A stretch of 64,000 bases of DNA from assembly GCA_963716215.1 (NCBI GenBank), contig OY970298.1:2418001-2482000 (forward strand), given 5' to 3'. The notes under the pieces were generated by a model, which saw nothing but the letters and a program-made list of their open reading frames with translations, ran no database searches and was not told the origin of the DNA. The stretch is from JACVRW01 sp963716215. Its GTDB lineage: Bacteria; Actinomycetota; Thermoleophilia; Solirubrobacterales; Thermoleophilaceae. How positions within the stretch are numbered: position 1 is the stretch's first letter; the number at the start of each line of letters is the position of its first letter. Shown one piece after another: positions 36,327 through 45,184 of this stretch. Position numbers and translations under genes: made by a program.

Positions 36327-36357
36327 GGGCGCTGCGGCGCCGCGGGGCGCCGCGCCC
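36327..36357. terminator. GC-rich hairpin between convergent genes
   Basis: A 7-bp stem (CGGCGCC 36335-36341 with GGCGCCG 36346-36352, loop GCGG) is extended by an outer GGGC/GCCC pairing (36327-36330, 36354-36357). It lies between the ends of miaB and the convergent lipoprotein gene, so it may stop transcription from both sides. There is no T tract, so strict Rho-independence is doubtful. Confidence 0.45.
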
Positions 36358-36362
36358 GGTGC

Positions 36363-37238
36363 CTAGGCGCCCAGTGCCGCCTGCAGGTCCGCCAGGGCCG
36401 CTCGCGCCGCCAGGGCTCCGCCGGGGCCCCACCAGAGCCCGGCGTCCACCGCCTCGAAGTCGCCGTCGGCGAGACGGGTCCCGGCGGGGTCCCCGGACAG
36501 CAGCACCGCGTCGGCGGCCTCCAGCGAGCGCGCCTGCCTGACGCCGGCGTCGGCCAGGATCGTCGCGGCGAACGAGTCGCGCGGCGCGAGGCGGACCCCG
36601 TCGGGCGTGACCCGCGCCACCGCCACGCGCGGGTGCCTGGCCGCGTTGCCCACGCCGACCCCGCCCACGGCGAGGTGGATCGCCCGCCGGGCCTGGGCCA
36701 CCTCGGCGTCGTAGTCGCTCAGCAGCTGCTCGGCGTCGTTGGTACGTCCCAGCGCCTCGCCGATCAGCCGCAGGTTCAGCTTCCACTGCCCGCCGCCGCC
36801 CTCGGTCATCACCGTCGGCGCGATCCGGCTCAGGTCCTCGTAGATGGCTCCCTGGCCCTCGTCGCTGCCGAGGATCAGGTCAGGCTCGACGGCCTCGGCT
36901 GCGGCGAGGTTCCCGGACGTGACCGGGCGCATCAGCGACACGCCGGCGCCCTCGGAGCGCAGGTAGCCCGGCAGCCGCGCCCCCGGCATCGCCGCTCGCG
37001 CGGGACGCACGCCCAGCGCGAGAGTGTCGTCCAGGGAGTCGGCCGTCAACGTCAGCGGCCGCTCGGCCTGGCCGGGCACCTTCGACTCGCCGAGCACGTG
37101 CTGGACCTTCAGCGGACGCGCGGTCTCCTTGCTCTCGTCGAACCCCGATTCCTGGCACCCGACGCCGATGCACGCGACCACCGCAAGCGCGGCCACGGCG
37201 CTCAGCGCACGCAAGGGGGCGGGAAGGACGGCTCGCAC
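36363..37238 (-). CDS. Periplasmic-binding (BtuF/FepB-like) lipoprotein
   Basis: A 291-aa predicted solute-binding protein for an iron-siderophore or cobalamin ABC transporter. A signal peptide leads to a lipobox-like VACIGVGC with a cysteine near residue 26. Family-type segments follow: LTADSLDDTLALGVRPA, AVEPDLILGSDEGQGAIYEDLSRIAPTV and a late AADAVLLSGDPAG. No permease or ATPase gene is adjacent. The GTG at 37238 is chosen because it gives a complete signal peptide; TAATAC lies 7 nt upstream. Ligand unknown. Confidence 0.8.
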   Translation of the reverse strand: MRAVLPAPLRALSAVAALAVVACIGVGCQESGFDESKETARPLKVQHVLGESKVPGQAERPLTLTADSLDDTLALGVRPARAAMPGARLPGYLRSEGAGVSLMRPVTSGNLAAAEAVEPDLILGSDEGQGAIYEDLSRIAPTVMTEGGGGQWKLNLRLIGEALGRTNDAEQLLSDYDAEVAQARRAIHLAVGGVGVGNAARHPRVAVARVTPDGVRLAPRDSFAATILADAGVRQARSLEAADAVLLSGDPAGTRLADGDFEAVDAGLWWGPGGALAARAALADLQAALGA

Positions 37239-37245
37239 GGGCCCT

Positions 37246-37252
37246 GTATTAC
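37246..37252. promoter_or_regulatory. Overlapping divergent -10 elements (lipoprotein / miaA)
   Basis: Only 22 bp separate the two divergent GTG starts. On the plus strand TATTAC (37247-37252) ends 8 nt before miaA. On the minus strand TAATAC (37251-37246) ends 7 nt before the lipoprotein gene. The two hexamers share five base pairs, so RNA polymerase should be able to occupy only one direction at a time. Confidence 0.5.
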
Positions 37253-37260
37253 TAGCGACC

Positions 37261-38178
37261 GTGCACGTGGTGGCACTGTTCGGCCCGACGGGGGTGGGCA
37301 AGACGGCGGTCGCGATCGCCCTCGCCCGGCGTCTGCGCGAGCGCGGCGAGGACCCCGTTGCGGTCTCGGCCGACGCCCTCCAGGTCTACCGCGGCCTCGA
37401 GCTCCTGACCGGAGCCGCCACGCCCGGCGAGCAGGAGCTGCTCGAGCACCGCCTGCTCTCGTTCGTGGATCCCCGCGAGACCTACTCGGCCGGCGAGTTC
37501 GCCGCTCGCGCCCACGCCGAGATCGACGGCGCCCTCGCCGGCGGGCGCCGGCCGATCGTGGTCGGCGGAACGGGCCTCTACCTCCAGGCCGCCCTCACCG
37601 ACCTGGAGCTGCGTCCGCCGCCCGACCCCGCGACCAGGGCGCGGGTCCAGGCCCGGCTCGCCGCCGAGGGGCCGGAGCGCCTGCACGCCGAGCTCGTGGC
37701 GCGCGCGCCCGACTCGGCGCGGGCGATCGATCCCCACGACCGCACCCGAGTGGCCCGCGCGCTCGAGCTGCTCGAGATGGGGGAGGACCCCGCCCCGGGC
37801 GGAGCAGAGTCGCGACTCTGGACGGCCCGCCTGCGCCATCCCACGCTGCTCTGCGGGCTCACGATGGAGCGCGACGCCCTTTACGAGCGCATCGACGCCC
37901 GCGTAGAGGCGATGGTCGCCGCCGGGGCTGCCGAGCAGGTCGGGCGCGCCGACGCCGCCGGCGCGGCTCGCACGGCACGCTCCGCGCTCGGGTTCGAGGA
38001 GCTGCTCGACGGCGACCCGGACGCCATGAAGCGCCGCACGCGCAACTACGCCAAGCGCCAGCTCAGCTGGCTGCGCCGACTGTCCGACGCGCACCAGATC
38101 GACCTGACGGGCCGGACCGCCGATCAGGCCGCCGAGGAGGTCGGCCATATACTGGCTGGGCGGCCAGGGGGGCCGTAG
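37261..38178 (+). CDS. miaA: tRNA dimethylallyltransferase MiaA
   Basis: MiaA transfers a dimethylallyl group to A37 of tRNAs, giving the substrate of MiaB. The 305-aa product has the P-loop GPTGVGKT, SADALQVYRGLELLTG, GGTGLYLQAAL, the AIDPHDRTRVARALE segment and the KRQLSWLRR C-terminus. The GTG at 37261 gives the typical N-terminus VVALFGPTG. No Shine-Dalgarno precedes it; a -10-like TATTAC does. Confidence 0.96.
   Translation: MHVVALFGPTGVGKTAVAIALARRLRERGEDPVAVSADALQVYRGLELLTGAATPGEQELLEHRLLSFVDPRETYSAGEFAARAHAEIDGALAGGRRPIVVGGTGLYLQAALTDLELRPPPDPATRARVQARLAAEGPERLHAELVARAPDSARAIDPHDRTRVARALELLEMGEDPAPGGAESRLWTARLRHPTLLCGLTMERDALYERIDARVEAMVAAGAAEQVGRADAAGAARTARSALGFEELLDGDPDAMKRRTRNYAKRQLSWLRRLSDAHQIDLTGRTADQAAEEVGHILAGRPGGP
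38148..38153 (+). promoter_or_regulatory. Candidate -10 for the penicillin-acylase-like gene
   Basis: TATACT lies within the last codons of miaA, about 48 nt before the next GTG start. A transcript from here would carry a ~40-nt leader containing GAGGAGAGGGG as ribosome-binding site. No clear -35 was found. Confidence 0.45.
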
Positions 38179-38200
38179 AAATTCCGAGGAGAGGGGATCC

Positions 38201-40651
38201 GTGACTCGCGCGACCGTGTCCGTCGTCGTAGTGGCCGTCTGCGCGGCCTTCGTGCCGTCCGCCCACGCCGTGCGCGACTTCGCGACCACCGCGCGCAACA
38301 TCATCCCCTCGGGGCAGTACGGCGGCGTGCCGCCGGTCCCGCAGGCAGACGACCAGGCGCGCATGTACGACGAGCTCACGCCCCTCTTCGACAAGATCAC
38401 GCCGGCCCACCTGAACCGCTACTTCAAGTCGGAGCGGCTCGGCACGAAGGGCCAGGGCCCGCTCACGCGCGAGGCCGTGCCCCGCAAGGGCGTGCGCATC
38501 ATCCGCGACAGCTTCAATGTGCCGCACATCTACGGCAAGACCAACGACGATGTCACCTGGGGCGCCGGCTGGGCGCTCGCGCACGACCGCGAGTTGCTGC
38601 TCGAGCAGGCGCGCTACAACTCGCGCGTCGCGGTCGTCGACGCACCCGGTCTGACGGCGATCAACTTGATCACCGGGCTCAAGACGTTCGTCCCCAGCGC
38701 GCAGACCGAGCGCGAGGTGGCCAAGGAGGTCGCCAAGCTGCGCGCATACGGCAAGCCGGGTCGCCGCCTGCTGCACGACATCGATGTCTACATCAAGGGC
38801 ATCAACGCCTACTACAAGTCGATCAAGGCCTCGCACAAGCCCTGGAAGCGCGGTGACGTGATCGCGCTCAACGCCGTCAAGAGCGAGCTGTTCGGCGAGG
38901 GCGGCGGCGGCGAGGTGCGCGCCGCTCAGCTGCTCAGCGGGCTACAGACCTCGCTCGGCGCCACGCGCGGCTTCTCGGTGTTCAACGACCTGCGCCAGCG
39001 CCAGGACCCGGAGACGCCCGTCTCGATCCCGGGTCGCTTCCCGTACGCCCCGCTGCCCGCCTCCCGCGCCGGCAACGTGGTGCTGGACAACAACTCGTTC
39101 CAGCAGATCCCCGTCCCGGGAGTTGCGCCGGCGGCCGCCTCCAGCGCGAACGTCGAGCAGCCGCTCCCCCGCCAGGCCAGCAACGTGCTGATGGTGGCGG
39201 GCAAGCGCTCCCGCTCGGGGCACCCGCTGTTCGTCGGCGGGCCCCAGATCGGCTACTTCTATCCCGGCCTGACCCTCGAGATGGACCTGCACGGCCCGGG
39301 CTGGACCGCGCGCGGAGCCACCTCCGCGCCGTTCCCCGGCTACATCCTGATCGGGCGTCGCGAGGACTTCGTCTGGACGCTCACGTCGGCGGGAGCGGAC
39401 ATCGTCGACCACTACGTCGAGACGCTCTGCGAGGGCAGCGACACGAAGTACCTCTACAAGGGCCGCTGCCGCTCGATGACGCCCTTCAACGCCGGATCGA
39501 TCGATGGCCAGGCGGTCACCTTCAACCGCACCGTCCACGGTCCGGTGGAGGGCTACGCGACCGTCGGCGGGCGGCGCGTGGCGGTGTCGCGCAAGCGCTC
39601 GAGCTACCTGCTCGACGGGGTCGACCTGCTGCTGTTCCAGCGCCTCACGCGCGGACGGATACCGAACGCGCGCGCGTTCATCAAGGCCGCGCTCGTGTCG
39701 CCGCAGACGTTCAACACCTTCTACGCGGACAGCGACGAGGTGGCCCAGGTGACCACCGGCCGCCTGCCGCTGAGGGCGAAGAACGTCGACTCGGGCCTGC
39801 CCACCGACGGCCGCGGCGGCTACGAGTGGAAGGGCTACCTGGCTCCCAAGGCCCACCCGCAGGGCGTGCTGCGGCGCGGCGTGCTCAACAACTGGAACAA
39901 CAAGCCCGCGCTCGGCTTCCCGGGAGCGGACAACCAGTGGGCCTACGGGCCGCTCGGTCGCGTGGACCTGCTCAACGCGAACACCAACAAGGTCAAGCGC
40001 CACACGCTCGCCACGCTGACGGGAGCGATGAACGCGGCAGCCACCCAGGACGTGCGCGTGATGACGTTCCTGCCCACGCTGGCCGCCGTGCTGCGCGGCG
40101 GCCCGGCGCCCAGCCCGCGGGCCACGCGCATGCTGGAGCTGCTCGAGGCGTGGCGCGCCAACGGCGGCAGCCGCCTGGACCGTGACCTGGACGGCAAGAT
40201 CGACGATCCCGGCGCGGCGGTGCTCGATACCGCGTGGCCTGGGCTGGCGGACGCCGCGATCACGCCGGTGCTCGGCCAGGCCCTCGCCGATCAGCTCAGC
40301 AACACGATGCACCGTCGCTTCGACCTGCCGCCCGCCGGTCAGTTCGGCGGCTGGCACATGTACATGAGCAAGGACCTGCGCCGGCTGCTCGGCCGGCCGG
40401 TCAAGGGCCCGCTGGCCAACCGCTACTGCGGCAAGGGCGATCTCGGCGCCTGCCGGGCCGCGCTCTGGTCGGCCATGGAGGCCGCCGGGGCCCAGCTCCA
40501 GGCCACCCAGGGCGCCGACCCGAACGCCTGGCGCGCGGACGCCACGCGGGAGCGAATCTCGTTCGCTCCGGGCCTGCTCACGTACACGATGCGCTACACG
40601 AACCGGCCCACCGGCATCCAGCAGGTGATCGAGTTCGGGGGGCACCGCTAA
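38201..40651 (+). CDS. Penicillin acylase family N-terminal-nucleophile hydrolase
   Basis: An 816-aa secreted amidohydrolase related to penicillin/acyl-homoserine-lactone acylases. A signal peptide (VSVVVVAVCAAFVPSAHA) precedes the alpha region (VRIIRDSFNVPHIYGKTNDD, WALAHDRELLLEQARYNSR). The predicted autocatalytic site is at Ser327 in RQASNVLMV, after which the beta chain runs through GGPQIGYFYPG and NNWNNKPALG. The family acts on amide-linked acyl groups outside the cytoplasm; the natural substrate is unknown. It follows miaA with its own ribosome-binding site. Confidence 0.92.
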   Translation: MTRATVSVVVVAVCAAFVPSAHAVRDFATTARNIIPSGQYGGVPPVPQADDQARMYDELTPLFDKITPAHLNRYFKSERLGTKGQGPLTREAVPRKGVRIIRDSFNVPHIYGKTNDDVTWGAGWALAHDRELLLEQARYNSRVAVVDAPGLTAINLITGLKTFVPSAQTEREVAKEVAKLRAYGKPGRRLLHDIDVYIKGINAYYKSIKASHKPWKRGDVIALNAVKSELFGEGGGGEVRAAQLLSGLQTSLGATRGFSVFNDLRQRQDPETPVSIPGRFPYAPLPASRAGNVVLDNNSFQQIPVPGVAPAAASSANVEQPLPRQASNVLMVAGKRSRSGHPLFVGGPQIGYFYPGLTLEMDLHGPGWTARGATSAPFPGYILIGRREDFVWTLTSAGADIVDHYVETLCEGSDTKYLYKGRCRSMTPFNAGSIDGQAVTFNRTVHGPVEGYATVGGRRVAVSRKRSSYLLDGVDLLLFQRLTRGRIPNARAFIKAALVSPQTFNTFYADSDEVAQVTTGRLPLRAKNVDSGLPTDGRGGYEWKGYLAPKAHPQGVLRRGVLNNWNNKPALGFPGADNQWAYGPLGRVDLLNANTNKVKRHTLATLTGAMNAAATQDVRVMTFLPTLAAVLRGGPAPSPRATRMLELLEAWRANGGSRLDRDLDGKIDDPGAAVLDTAWPGLADAAITPVLGQALADQLSNTMHRRFDLPPAGQFGGWHMYMSKDLRRLLGRPVKGPLANRYCGKGDLGACRAALWSAMEAAGAQLQATQGADPNAWRADATRERISFAPGLLTYTMRYTNRPTGIQQVIEFGGHR

Positions 40652-40662
40652 GGTGCCCCGCC

Positions 40663-41511
40663 GTGCGCTTCGAGAAGTGGCAGGCCCTGGGCAACGACTA
40701 CGCGATCGTCGAGGAGCGGGAGCTCCCGTTCGAGCTCACCCCTGAGCGGGTGCGCGCGCTGTGCGCGCCCCACACGGGCATCGGCGGCGACGGGGTCCTG
40801 CTCCTCAGCGAGACCGACGAGCGTGGCTTCGTCGCCGAGCTGCGCATCTTCAACCCCGACGGCTCGGAGGCCGAGCTGTCCGGCAACGGGGTGCGCGAGG
40901 CCGTCATGTACCTGCGCCGCCGCGGCTGGACCGACGCCGACTCGTTCTCGATCAGGACCCTCGCCGGCGAGGTCAGGCCGCGCATCACCGGGCCCGATAC
41001 CTGCACCGTCGACATGGGGCGGGCGCGCCTGCGCTCCGCCGACGACTTCCCGTCGGGCGGCGACGACGGCACCGGCATGCTGACCGCGGCCGGCCGCGAG
41101 TTTCGGTTCCAGTTCGTCCAGGCCGGCAACCCCCAATGCGCGATCGAGGTCCCCGAGGGGCTGGAGGAGCTCGACCTGGATGCCTACGGTGCGCCGATCG
41201 AGCGCCACGAGCTGTTCCCGCGCCGCACCAACGTCTCTTTCTGGCGGGTCACCGGCGAGGGCGCGATCCGGGCGCGTATATTCGAGCGCGGCGTGGGGGA
41301 GACGATGGCCTCGGGCACCGGGGCGACCGGCGCCGCCGTCGCGGCGGTGCTGCGCGGGGCGGCCAGCCCGGTGACGGTCATCCTCGACGGAGGCGAGCTG
41401 GAGGTCGAGGTGGGCGAGGATCTGCACGTGGACCTAACCGGCTGGGCCAGGCCCGTATACACAGGAGAGGTGAGTGAAGAGCTGATGACGGAGCTGCATG
41501 CGATCGAGTAG
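40663..41511 (+). CDS. dapF: Diaminopimelate epimerase, Cys-to-Ser at both catalytic positions
   Basis: DapF converts LL- to meso-diaminopimelate with two cysteines acting as base and acid. The 282-aa protein has the full fold (KWQALGNDY, NPDGSEAEL, GNG, ERGVGET, SGTGATG). However, residue 73 (AELSGNG) and residue 217 (TMASGTG), the positions of E. coli Cys73 and Cys217, are both serine. It could be a serine-based variant seen in some phyla, slow, or specific for another amino acid. Context favours DAP: dapL overlaps its end by 14 nt. TAAGGT, containing the upstream stop codon, lies 8 nt before the GTG. Confidence 0.88.
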   Translation: MRFEKWQALGNDYAIVEERELPFELTPERVRALCAPHTGIGGDGVLLLSETDERGFVAELRIFNPDGSEAELSGNGVREAVMYLRRRGWTDADSFSIRTLAGEVRPRITGPDTCTVDMGRARLRSADDFPSGGDDGTGMLTAAGREFRFQFVQAGNPQCAIEVPEGLEELDLDAYGAPIERHELFPRRTNVSFWRVTGEGAIRARIFERGVGETMASGTGATGAAVAAVLRGAASPVTVILDGGELEVEVGEDLHVDLTGWARPVYTGEVSEELMTELHAIE

Positions 41512-42658
41512 CCGCCTGGACCGTCTCCCTCCGTACCTGTTCGCGGAGCTGGAGCGCAAGATCTCCGAGAAGAAGGCCGCCGGCGTGGACGTGATCTCAC
41601 TCGGCATCGGCGATCCCGACACGCCCACGCCGCCAGCGGTGATCGAAGCGCTGGCCGCGGCCGCCGCCGACCCGGGCACGCACCGCTACCCGGCCAACCG
41701 CGGCCGGGCCGAGCTGCGCGACGCATTCGCCCGCTTCTACGCGCGCCGCTTCGGAGTCGAGCTCGACCCCGCCACCGAGATCGTCCCCGCGCTCGGCGCC
41801 AAGGAGTGCGTGTTCCACCTGAACCTGGCGTTCCTCGACCCGGACTCGATCGCGCTCGCCGCCGATCCCGGCTACCCCGTATACACCGGCGGGCCGCTGC
41901 TGGCCGGTGCCGAGGCCGTGCTGATGCCCCTGCTGCCCGAGCGCGGCTTCGCGCCCGACTTGGACGCGATCGGCGGCGACGTGGCCGAGCGGGCGCGGCT
42001 GCTCTACCTCAACTACCCCAACAACCCGACCGGGGCGATCGTGCCGGACGGGCTGTTCGAGCGCGCCGTTGAGTTCGGCCGCGAGCACGACGTGCTGATC
42101 GTTCACGACGCCTCCTACACCGAGACGACCTTCGACGGCTACGTCGCCCCGTCGTTCCTGGAGACCCCGGGCGCCAAGGACGTGGGGGTGGAGGTGTTCT
42201 CGCTCTCGAAGGGCTGGAACATGACCGGTTGGCGCACCGCCGCCGTGCTCGGCAACGCCGAGGCGCTGAACACCTACTGGCACCTGAAGACGAACATCGA
42301 CTCGGGGATGTTCGACGCCGTGCAGCTGGCCGCTGCTGCCGCACTCGAGGCTGGACCACCGCCGGAGATGGCCGCGATCTACCAGCGCCGCCGCGACCTC
42401 GTAGTCGCCGCCCTGCGTGAGATCGGCGTGGACGTGACGCCCCCGAAGGGCACGATCTACGTGTGGGCACCGGTGCCGCGCGGGCACACGTCCGCTTCCT
42501 ACTGCGAGCTGGTGCTCGAGGAGTCGGGCGTCGTGGTCTCGCCGGGCGGCTCGTACGGGCCGAACGGCGAGGGCTTCTTCCGCATCTCGCTCACCCTGCC
42601 GGACGAACGCCTGGCCGAGGCCGTCGAGCGTCTGCGCGACAGCCTGGCGGCCGGATAG
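41498..42658 (+). CDS. dapL: LL-diaminopimelate aminotransferase (DapL-type, PLP fold I)
   Basis: A 386-aa class I aminotransferase predicted to form LL-diaminopimelate directly from tetrahydrodipicolinate, bypassing the acylated intermediates. The N-terminus LPPYLFAELERKISEKKAAG and SLGIGDPDTPTP are DapL-like. PLP motifs are YPNNPTGAI and the Schiff-base lysine in SLSKGWNMTGWR. It overlaps dapF, strongly supporting the DAP role. dapA and dapB also occur in the window. A less likely alternative is another fold-I aminotransferase. Confidence 0.88.
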   Translation: MRSSSRLDRLPPYLFAELERKISEKKAAGVDVISLGIGDPDTPTPPAVIEALAAAAADPGTHRYPANRGRAELRDAFARFYARRFGVELDPATEIVPALGAKECVFHLNLAFLDPDSIALAADPGYPVYTGGPLLAGAEAVLMPLLPERGFAPDLDAIGGDVAERARLLYLNYPNNPTGAIVPDGLFERAVEFGREHDVLIVHDASYTETTFDGYVAPSFLETPGAKDVGVEVFSLSKGWNMTGWRTAAVLGNAEALNTYWHLKTNIDSGMFDAVQLAAAAALEAGPPPEMAAIYQRRRDLVVAALREIGVDVTPPKGTIYVWAPVPRGHTSASYCELVLEESGVVVSPGGSYGPNGEGFFRISLTLPDERLAEAVERLRDSLAAG

Positions 42659-43363
42659 ATGCACTACTGCGGGGTTGTGGCGGCTCAGGGGTCGCTGCAG
42701 CTGGCGATGCTCGAGGAGCTGCGTGCCACCGAGCCGCCGATCCGGCTCAATGCGCTCTTCTACGAGCCGGGCACGGCGGCCGACGTGGCGCGCGAGCTAC
42801 ACGCGCTCGACGAGGTCGCGGTGGCCCTCGGCGCGCCCCTGGGCGGCCCCCGCAACGGCCGCCCGGGCCGCGACTGCGATGCGCTGCTGCTGCGCCGCGG
42901 CGTGGCCCCGCGGGCGGCGACGTCTGAGACGCGCGAGCTGGTCGACCTGCTGCGCGACCTGGCCGCGTTCGAGCCGGACGCCGACGAGCAGACCGGTCAG
43001 GTCTACGAGGGCGCCTACCAGCGCTTCCCTCTCTTCGAGACCAACGCCGACGGCGTCTTCTGTGCGCTCCAGGCTCGCAGGCTGCCCGCCAAACGCCATC
43101 CGTTCGGACTTTGGATGCGCCTCGAGGAGCTGGCCGGCGACCACGTGCTCGACGACGGCGGCGACCTCTGGCACCGGCGCATCGAAGAGATCGACGCGAT
43201 CGTGTGCGCACTCTGCGCACACCGGTACGCGGTCGGCCACGCGAGTTGGCTCGGCGATCCCGAGGAGGGGGTCGTGGTGCTGCCGGGCGCCTCGATCCCC
43301 TCGGAGTTCACGCGCCAGGGCGTGATGCCGCCCGTTGAGCGCCTGCACCTGCCGCGCGCCTAG
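42659..43363 (+). CDS. DUF429 family predicted RNase H-like protein
   Basis: A 234-aa protein resembling DUF429 (predicted RNase H-fold nuclease). Visible features are the N-terminal YCGVVAAQGSLQLAMLEEL strand region, APLGGPRNGRPGRDCD, YEGAYQRFPLF and the C-terminal RRIEEIDAIVCALCAHRYAVGHASWLGDPEEGVVVLPG. Family function is unproven. It begins at the base after the dapL stop and ends just before hflX, whose -10 uses its stop codon. Confidence 0.75.
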   Translation: MHYCGVVAAQGSLQLAMLEELRATEPPIRLNALFYEPGTAADVARELHALDEVAVALGAPLGGPRNGRPGRDCDALLLRRGVAPRAATSETRELVDLLRDLAAFEPDADEQTGQVYEGAYQRFPLFETNADGVFCALQARRLPAKRHPFGLWMRLEELAGDHVLDDGGDLWHRRIEEIDAIVCALCAHRYAVGHASWLGDPEEGVVVLPGASIPSEFTRQGVMPPVERLHLPRA

Positions 43364-43374
43364 ACTCCGCAGGG

Positions 43375-44697
43375 ATGGAACGCAGCCGCAACGGCCGTAG
43401 CAGCGAGACCCGCTATGGAGAGGGCGTGCGCAACCCGCGCGCACGTCAGCGTGCGTTCTGCATCGGCGCCGGGCCGAAGGAAGCCGACCTCGCGGAGCTC
43501 AAGGAGCTGCTGCGCACAGCGGGCGTGGCGGTGGCCGGCGAGCTGACTCAGCGGCGGCCCGAGCCCGACCCCGATCGCTACCTCGGCAAGGGCAAGCTCG
43601 CCGAGCTCAAGCAGGCGATCAAGGAGGCGGACGCCAACCTCGTGGCCGTCGACGACGAGCTCAAGCCGCGCCAGGAGCGCAACCTCGAGCAGGCACTCGA
43701 CGTGCCCGTCATCGACCGCACGGCGATCATCCTCGACATCTTCGCCGACCACGCGCACTCGGCCGAGGGCAAGCTCCAGGTCGAGCTCGCGCAGCTCGAG
43801 TACAACCTCGCGCGCATGCGCGGGCTGTGGACGCACCTCGAGCGGCTCGGGGCCGGGCGCCTCGACGGCGGCATCGGCACCAGGGGGCCGGGCGAGACCC
43901 AGATCGAGACCGACCGCCGCCTGGCGCGCGACCGCATCGCGGCGCTCAAGCGGCGCCTGCTCCACACCAAGGGCACGCGCGACACGATGCGTCGCGAGCG
44001 CGAGCGCGCGGCCCTGCCCACCGTCGCGCTGGCCGGGTACACCAACGCCGGCAAGTCCACGCTGCTGAACGCCCTCACCGGCGCCGACGTGGGCGTGCGC
44101 GAGCGTCTCTTCCACACGCTCGACCCGACTACGCGGTCGTTCGAGATCGCCGGTCGCACCTACCTGCTCACCGACACCGTCGGGTTCATCCGCAAGCTGC
44201 CCCACCAGCTGGTCGAGGCGTTTTCGGCCACGCTCGAGGAAGCGCTCGGTGCGGACCTGATCGTGCACGTCGTCGACGCGTCGGTGCCCGAGGCCGAGCT
44301 GCACGAGATGCTCGAGGCCGTCGACGCGGTGCTGGCCGAGACCGGGGCGGGGGAGACCCCGCGCCTGCTCGCGCTGAACAAGGTCGACCTGCTCGACGAC
44401 GAGGGCAGGCGCGAGCTGTCGTTTCGGTTCCCCGGCGCCGCCCAGGTGTCCGGCGTCACCGGCGAAGGCCTCGAGGCCCTGTGCGAGGCGGTCGAGGCGC
44501 GCTTCCTCGCCACGCTGAGGCCGATGGAGCTGCTGCTGCCCTACGAGGAGGGCGGCACCCTGTCGGAGCTGCACGACCTCGCCGGCGAGCTCGAGCGCAC
44601 GGACACGCCCGAGGGCGTGCGCGTGAGCGCGCGAGTGCCCGCCGCGGTCGCCTCGCGCTTCGAGCGCTTCGCGACCAACGGCGGCGCGCCCGAGTGA
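43375..44697 (+). CDS. hflX: GTPase HflX
   Basis: HflX is a ribosome-associated GTPase that rescues stalled 70S ribosomes under stress. The 440-aa product has the N-terminal HflX domain (EADANLVAVDDELKPRQERNLE, IDRTAIILDIFADHAHS) and the glycine-rich GTRGPGETQIETDRR. The G domain has G1 AGYTNAGKST near residue 221, DTVGFIRKLPHQL and NKVD. TAGACT, which includes the previous stop codon, lies 8 nt before the ATG. dut overlaps its end (GTGA). Confidence 0.96.
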   Translation: MERSRNGRSSETRYGEGVRNPRARQRAFCIGAGPKEADLAELKELLRTAGVAVAGELTQRRPEPDPDRYLGKGKLAELKQAIKEADANLVAVDDELKPRQERNLEQALDVPVIDRTAIILDIFADHAHSAEGKLQVELAQLEYNLARMRGLWTHLERLGAGRLDGGIGTRGPGETQIETDRRLARDRIAALKRRLLHTKGTRDTMRRERERAALPTVALAGYTNAGKSTLLNALTGADVGVRERLFHTLDPTTRSFEIAGRTYLLTDTVGFIRKLPHQLVEAFSATLEEALGADLIVHVVDASVPEAELHEMLEAVDAVLAETGAGETPRLLALNKVDLLDDEGRRELSFRFPGAAQVSGVTGEGLEALCEAVEARFLATLRPMELLLPYEEGGTLSELHDLAGELERTDTPEGVRVSARVPAAVASRFERFATNGGAPE

Positions 44698-45125
44698 CGC
44701 TGCGCTTCCGCCGCCTGAAGGTGGCGGCGCGCCCGCCGACCCAGGCCCACGAGGGCGATGCCGGATACGACCTGCACGCGGCGGAGGCGGTCACGATCGC
44801 GCCGGGCGAGCGGGCCAGCGTGGGCACGGGCATCGCCGTGGCGATCCCGGAGGGGCACGCCGGTCTGGTGGTGCCGCGCTCGGGTCTCGCAGCGCGCCAC
44901 GGCATCTCGGTCGTGAACGCGCCCGGGTTGATCGACTCGGGGTACCGCGGCGAGCTGCGCGTGCTGCTGCTGAACACCGACCGCGCGGAGCCGTTCGAGG
45001 TGGAGCCGGGCGACCGGATCGCGCAGCTGGTGCTCGTGGCCGTCGAGACCGGCGGCCTCGAGGAGGTCAGCGAGCTGGACGAGACCGCGCGCGGCGTCGG
45101 CGGCTTCGGCTCCACCGGTCGTTAG
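44694..45125 (+). CDS. dut: Deoxyuridine 5'-triphosphate nucleotidohydrolase
   Basis: dUTPase hydrolyses dUTP to dUMP and pyrophosphate. The 143-aa product has the five trimeric-dUTPase motifs: EGDAGYDLHA, PRSGLAARHG, GLIDSGYRGELRVLLLN, GDRIAQLVL and the C-terminal RGVGGFGSTGR. The GTG overlaps the hflX stop. Length and motifs are complete. Confidence 0.96.
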   Translation: MTLRFRRLKVAARPPTQAHEGDAGYDLHAAEAVTIAPGERASVGTGIAVAIPEGHAGLVVPRSGLAARHGISVVNAPGLIDSGYRGELRVLLLNTDRAEPFEVEPGDRIAQLVLVAVETGGLEEVSELDETARGVGGFGSTGR

Positions 45126-45184
45126 TTCGAGCCACTGTGCAAATAGGCGCAAAAGTCCGGCATCTGGGTTAGTCTCGCCTGGCT

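Noticed and set aside
44400..44700. Alternative upstream starts giving long N-terminal extensions (for example for dut, dapA, dapF)
   Set aside because: The extra residues are out-of-frame readings of the preceding gene. The family-like N-terminus and the GTGA overlaps (dut, dapA) or leaderless -10 (dapF) favour the shorter starts.
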